Translations under genes and position numbers: made by a program | From: SIG588 sp045597045 | Lineage (GTDB): Bacteria; Bacillota; Clostridia; Oscillospirales; Acutalibacteraceae | Assembly: GCA_045597045.1 (NCBI GenBank) | Contig: JAZODN010000027.1 | Location: forward strand, 1-8,571 | Direction of reading: 5' to 3' | DNA: 8,571 nt | Notes under the pieces: generated by a model | Told to the model about the DNA's origin: nothing | The model's database searches: none | What the model saw: only the letters and a program-made list of their open reading frames with translations | In this document: positions 6,159 through 8,571 of the stretch, piece by piece | How the letters are laid out: each line of letters opens with the position of its first letter | How positions within the stretch are numbered: the first letter of the stretch is position 1

Positions 6159-6824
6159 GTGGCAGTGAAGATCTATTCAAAAAAGCGCGACGGTGCTGCC
6201 AAGCTTTCCGCGCACTTTTGCGTGCGTGAGTTCGCTTCGCCGGACAGCGACACGGTGAAGATCGACACCGCGTTGGTGGAGGTGTTGGAAAGGCTGTATG
6301 CGTATCTCGGCTGCAGCAAGGTGATTATCACCAGCGGTTACCGCACGGCGGCGTACGACCGCGCGGTGGGTGGCAACGGACGCGGCTATCATACCGAAGG
6401 GCGCGCGGCCGACGTGAACTGCTGGCGCGGCAACCAACGCGTTCATGGCAGCGAGATCTGCTGCGCGCTGCAGGAACTGGGATGGACGCATGGTATCGGC
6501 TGGATTGCCGGTTGTGCCGTACATATAGATACCCGTTCGGCACGCTATTGGTTCGACGAGCAAAACGGCAACCGTTCGATCGGTGACGATTGGTATGCCT
6601 ATATGGCGAAAAAAGGACATCCCGTGGCGCAGCCCGTGCCAAAAGACGTCGACGGTAACGGCCGTGTGGACTCCACCGATGCACGTCTTGCGCTGCAGGC
6701 GGCGGTGGGGAAGGTGACACTCACCGAAAAACAAAAAACCGCCGCCGATGTGAATGGCGACGGACGGGTGGACTCCACCGATGCGCGACAGATTTTGCAG
6801 CAGGCAGTGAAAGGGACGCCCTAA
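6159..6824 (+). CDS. Endolysin: M15-type peptidase with C-terminal type I dockerin
   Basis: 221 residues from GTG 6159 (GAGGTG at 6149-6154). GTG 6147 is an alternative with no visible ribosome binding site. The catalytic domain (about 15-150) fits peptidase M15 (D-Ala-D-Ala carboxypeptidase/endolysin): SGYRTAAYDRAV, then H78-T-E-G-R-A-A-D85-V, then H122-I-D-T-R. H78, D85 and H122 are the expected zinc ligands. It should cut peptide bonds in host peptidoglycan at the end of infection. It has no signal peptide, consistent with holin-mediated export. After a short Pro-rich linker (about 153-161) comes a dockerin of two Ca-binding loops, D163-V-D-G-N-G-R-V-D-S-T-D174 and D197-V-N-G-D-G-R-V-D-S-T-D208, each followed by a helix. 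A dockerin here takes the place of the usual cell-wall-binding domain. A host-derived hydrolase is less likely because the holin is adjacent. Confidence 0.9.
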   Translation: MAVKIYSKKRDGAAKLSAHFCVREFASPDSDTVKIDTALVEVLERLYAYLGCSKVIITSGYRTAAYDRAVGGNGRGYHTEGRAADVNCWRGNQRVHGSEICCALQELGWTHGIGWIAGCAVHIDTRSARYWFDEQNGNRSIGDDWYAYMAKKGHPVAQPVPKDVDGNGRVDSTDARLALQAAVGKVTLTEKQKTAADVNGDGRVDSTDARQILQQAVKGTP

Positions 6825-6827
6825 ACG

Positions 6828-6846
6828 GTTTGTCGTATTGACAAGC
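6828..6846. promoter_or_regulatory. Inverted repeat overlapping the -35 element
   Basis: TTGTC (6830-6834) and GACAA (6840-6844) pair around GTATT, and the stem extends outward by a G-T wobble and a G-C pair. The right arm overlaps TTGACA (6838-6843). It could be an operator for a repressor that covers the -35, or a short hairpin after the endolysin stop at 6822-6824. It is too small to be a convincing terminator and has no T run. Confidence 0.35.
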
Positions 6847-6866
6847 GAGGTGTAACACGATATACT
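6838..6866 (+). promoter_or_regulatory. Consensus sigma-A promoter of the glycosyltransferase gene
   Basis: TTGACA (6838-6843), a 17-bp spacer, then TATACT (6861-6866): a perfect -35 and a near-perfect -10. Transcription should start near 6873, leaving about 27 nt of leader with AAAGGGG at 6886-6892 before ATG 6900. It begins 14 nt after the endolysin stop, so the gene can be read without the phage late transcript. This is the only such strong match I saw in the window. Confidence 0.85.
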
Positions 6867-6899
6867 GTTCCTATATGAGTAGCAGAAAGGGGTTACACC
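6849..6899. promoter_or_regulatory. 8-bp inverted repeat GGTGTAAC / GTTACACC flanking the -10
   Basis: GGTGTAAC (6849-6856) lies in the promoter spacer, and its exact reverse complement GTTACACC (6892-6899) lies directly before ATG 6900. The upstream arm would not be transcribed from the start near 6873, so an RNA hairpin is unlikely for this promoter. If functional, it is a pair of DNA-binding half-sites enclosing the -10. Chance is not excluded. Confidence 0.35.
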
Positions 6900-8021
6900 A
6901 TGGGTAAGGTTGTATATCTCGGTCATAATGATATGGACGGTCAAAGAGAAGGTTCGCCGGCATCGGGCACGGTGATGCGTTACGTGTTATCGGTGCTCAC
7001 GCGCCTTGGAGACAAGGTGGTGACGATTTCGCCGTCATTTCCCAAAAACGGTGTCGCAGCGCCGCGCGAGTGTCGAACCGAAAACGGGTATGAGGTGATC
7101 TTTCCGGCAGCGATGAAAAAGAGCCGCAACCCCCTGTTGCGTTGGATGCGCGTGATGCATCATCGCCGCGCCGTTGATAAGGAGCTGAAACGCCAGGTGA
7201 AGGATGGCGATACGTTGGTGGTGTATCACTCGCTGCTGCTGATGGATGCGGTGCAGCGCCTGCGCCGTTACCGCCGTGTGCGGCTGGTGCTGCAGGTGTG
7301 CGAGGTGTATTCCGATGTAGCAGGGGATGCAGCCATGCGCGAGAAGGAATTGGCGTTTATTCAAACGGCCGATGCCTACGTGTTTATGTGTGAGTTAATG
7401 GCCCGGCAGTTGAACACGGCGAACAAGCCGTATGCCGTTTGCCTTGGCACGTATGAAACGCCCGATTTGGCAGAGACGTCGTTCAACGACGGAAAGATCC
7501 ACTGTGTGTATGCCGGTACGTTTGATGCGCACAAGGGCGGTGCAGCAGTTGCGGCCGAAGCCGCTGCTTTTTTGCCGTCGAACTACCATGTGCATTTGTT
7601 GGGCTTCGGCACGGCAGACGAGGTGGCGGCGATCAAGGAAACGGTGGCAAGAGTCAGTGCCGACGGTGGCTGCACCGTCACATATGACGGCTGTTTGCGC
7701 GGTGAGGATTACCTGCGCTTTATTCAAAAATGCGCGGTGGGACTTAGCACGCAAAACCCCGAGGGGGCCTATAACGCGACTTCCTTCCCTTCAAAGATTT
7801 TGGCGTATATGGCGAATGGGTTGCGCGTGCTTAGTGTGCGTACCCCTGCGATCGATACGTCCGAGCCGGGTGCGTACGTCTACTTTTATGAAGAGCAGAC
7901 CCCCCGTGCGGTGGCAGACGCCATTTTGCGCATGGATATGAACGACGGTTACGACGGGCAAGCGGTGCTGCGCGGATTGGATGAACGGTTTGTGGTGTCG
8001 CTTAGGAATGTGATTGGGTAA
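6900..8021 (+). CDS. GT-B fold glycosyltransferase (family 4/1-like)
   Basis: 373 residues, ATG 6900, own promoter. The N-terminal Rossmann-like half starts MGKVVYLGHNDM and has the S-G-T-V-M-R-Y-V-L-S-V-L-T-R-L-G-D-K-V layout of glycosyltransferases that build surface polysaccharides. The C-terminal donor-binding half begins near residue 200 with I-H-C-V-Y-A-G-T-F-D-A-H-K-G, then HVHLLGFG, then FIQKCAVGLSTQ and SFPSKILAYMANGLRVLS (about 300-317). In many GT4 enzymes the last motif has Glu (P-S-K-x-x-E-Y-M-A); here it is Ala. No membrane segment is seen, so it is cytosolic and probably transfers a sugar from a nucleotide donor to a glycan or lipid carrier; the sugar cannot be told. Lying between a phage lysis cassette and a host gene, it may be a prophage cargo gene for surface change, or a host gene. 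It overlaps pdaA by 20 nt, tail to tail. Confidence 0.8.
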   Translation: MGKVVYLGHNDMDGQREGSPASGTVMRYVLSVLTRLGDKVVTISPSFPKNGVAAPRECRTENGYEVIFPAAMKKSRNPLLRWMRVMHHRRAVDKELKRQVKDGDTLVVYHSLLLMDAVQRLRRYRRVRLVLQVCEVYSDVAGDAAMREKELAFIQTADAYVFMCELMARQLNTANKPYAVCLGTYETPDLAETSFNDGKIHCVYAGTFDAHKGGAAVAAEAAAFLPSNYHVHLLGFGTADEVAAIKETVARVSADGGCTVTYDGCLRGEDYLRFIQKCAVGLSTQNPEGAYNATSFPSKILAYMANGLRVLSVRTPAIDTSEPGAYVYFYEEQTPRAVADAILRMDMNDGYDGQAVLRGLDERFVVSLRNVIG

Positions 8022-8571
8022 GCTCTGCCAGTTCACCGAAACGATATCCCATGGTTTCCCAACGGGTGAGCAGTTCGTCCAGTATGGCGGCATTGGTGGC
8101 CGAGGTGCTGTGCAGCAGCACCACCGCCCCGTTGTGGGTGCGCGGCAGCAGTTTTTTGAACGCTTCGTCGGCTGTGGGCTGACGGTCGGTTTGCCAATCG
8201 ACATAGGCAAGACTCCAGAACACGGTGGTATAGCCGTGTTCTTTTGCGTATTGCAGGTTTTGCGTGCTGTATTTTCCTTGCGGTGGGCGATAGAATTTAG
8301 GCATGTCTTGGCCGGTGACTGCTTTAAAGGCCGTTTCGGTGGCGGAAAGTTCGGCAGTGAACGCCTCTTTGGTGGCAATGGCCGACATGTCGGGGTGGTG
8401 ATAGGTGTGGTTGCCTACCGTGTGTCCTTCGGCCACCATGCGGCGGACCAGATCGGGCGCAGTTTCCAAGTAATGGCCCACCAAAAAGAAGGCGGCCGGT
8501 GCGTTGTGCTTTTTCAGTGTGTCTAAAATCGCAGGGGTGTGCCCGTTTTCAAAGCCGGCATCAAAGGTGAG
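8002..8571 (-). CDS. pdaA: PdaA-like polysaccharide deacetylase (delta-lactam-biosynthetic), 5' end outside window
   Basis: The - strand frame is open from the window edge to TAA (8004-8002) and gives the last 189 residues. It has the NodB-fold motifs in order: LTFDAGFENG at the edge, GNHTYHHPD (metal-ligand pair H-x3-H), YRPPQGKYS, TTVFWSLAYVDWQ and VVLLHSTSATNA. The T-F-D-x-G-x-E-N-G start, F-W-S-x-A-x-V-D-W and L-L-H are characteristic of Bacillus PdaA, which removes the N-acetyl group from muramic acid so that muramic delta-lactam can form in the spore cortex. PdaA acts outside the membrane; a signal peptide would be in the missing part. The second Asp of the general NodB T-F-D-D motif is Ala here (Asn in B. 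subtilis PdaA, as I recall). It is convergent with the glycosyltransferase, with a 20-nt overlap and no visible terminator between. It is the clearest chromosomal gene in the window and implies a spore-forming host. Confidence 0.85.
   Translation of the reverse strand, partial: LTFDAGFENGHTPAILDTLKKHNAPAAFFLVGHYLETAPDLVRRMVAEGHTVGNHTYHHPDMSAIATKEAFTAELSATETAFKAVTGQDMPKFYRPPQGKYSTQNLQYAKEHGYTTVFWSLAYVDWQTDRQPTADEAFKKLLPRTHNGAVVLLHSTSATNAAILDELLTRWETMGYRFGELAELTQSHS

Noticed and set aside
8014..8526. + strand open frame of 170 codons over the pdaA region.
   Set aside because: The - strand frame carries every NodB deacetylase motif in order; the + strand reading is its shadow.
1..8571. tRNA genes, CRISPR arrays and insertion sequences.
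   Set aside because: No cloverleaf-like segment, no regularly spaced short repeats outside coding repeats, and no transposase frame were seen.

Overview
The window reads as the late end of a tailed bacteriophage or prophage (about 166 to 6824, all on the + strand), followed by a glycosyltransferase gene with its own promoter (6900-8021) and the 3' part of a convergent sporulation-type polysaccharide deacetylase on the - strand (8002-8571, running off the window). The host is most likely a spore-forming, GC-rich Clostridia member, probably Oscillospirales/Ruminococcaceae-like. This rests on strong AGGAGG-type ribosome binding sites, a PdaA-like spore-cortex deacetylase, and a type I dockerin of the D-x-N/D-G-x-G-R-V-D-S-T-D-A form. 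The taxon is inferred, not proven.

Layout. Bases 1-165 are comparatively AT-rich. They hold a possible 3' end of an upstream gene, a 9-bp inverted repeat, and a 16-codon ORF that ends 3 nt before the next start codon. Bases 166-664 carry what looks like a broken tail gene: an N-terminal half with an NlpC/P60-like cysteine box (NCSTFVNLMLLGVPYEHSRY), then, out of frame, a C-terminal piece that resembles the knob end of a phage tail fibre. A perfect 13-bp hairpin (692-724) separates this from the structural block. That block has a tail-nozzle-like protein (808-2823), a long helical protein with 18-residue repeats (2837-4348), a receptor-binding-type fibre with collagen-like Gly-rich segments and three G-A-N-G-N-W-W repeats (4360-5559), and a 51-residue accessory protein (5562-5717). 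The lysis module follows with 4-nt overlaps or near-contact between genes: a membrane-anchored coiled-coil protein (5714-5971), a two-TM holin (5968-6150), and an M15 peptidase endolysin with a C-terminal dockerin (6159-6824).

The structural and lysis genes are tightly packed and read as one late operon. The nozzle-type protein suggests a short-tailed (podovirus-like) particle. No capsid, terminase, integrase or tape-measure gene is in view, so completeness cannot be judged. The glycosyltransferase after the lysis cassette has a consensus promoter (TTGACA-17-TATACT) with two inverted repeats around it. It could be a prophage cargo (moron) gene that alters the host surface, or the first host gene after the prophage. 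The pdaA-like gene is the first clearly chromosomal gene.

The most interesting items are the dockerin on a phage endolysin, with Ser-Thr recognition pairs in both Ca-binding loops; the broken and apparently chimeric tail gene at the left; and the regulated-looking promoter of the glycosyltransferase.
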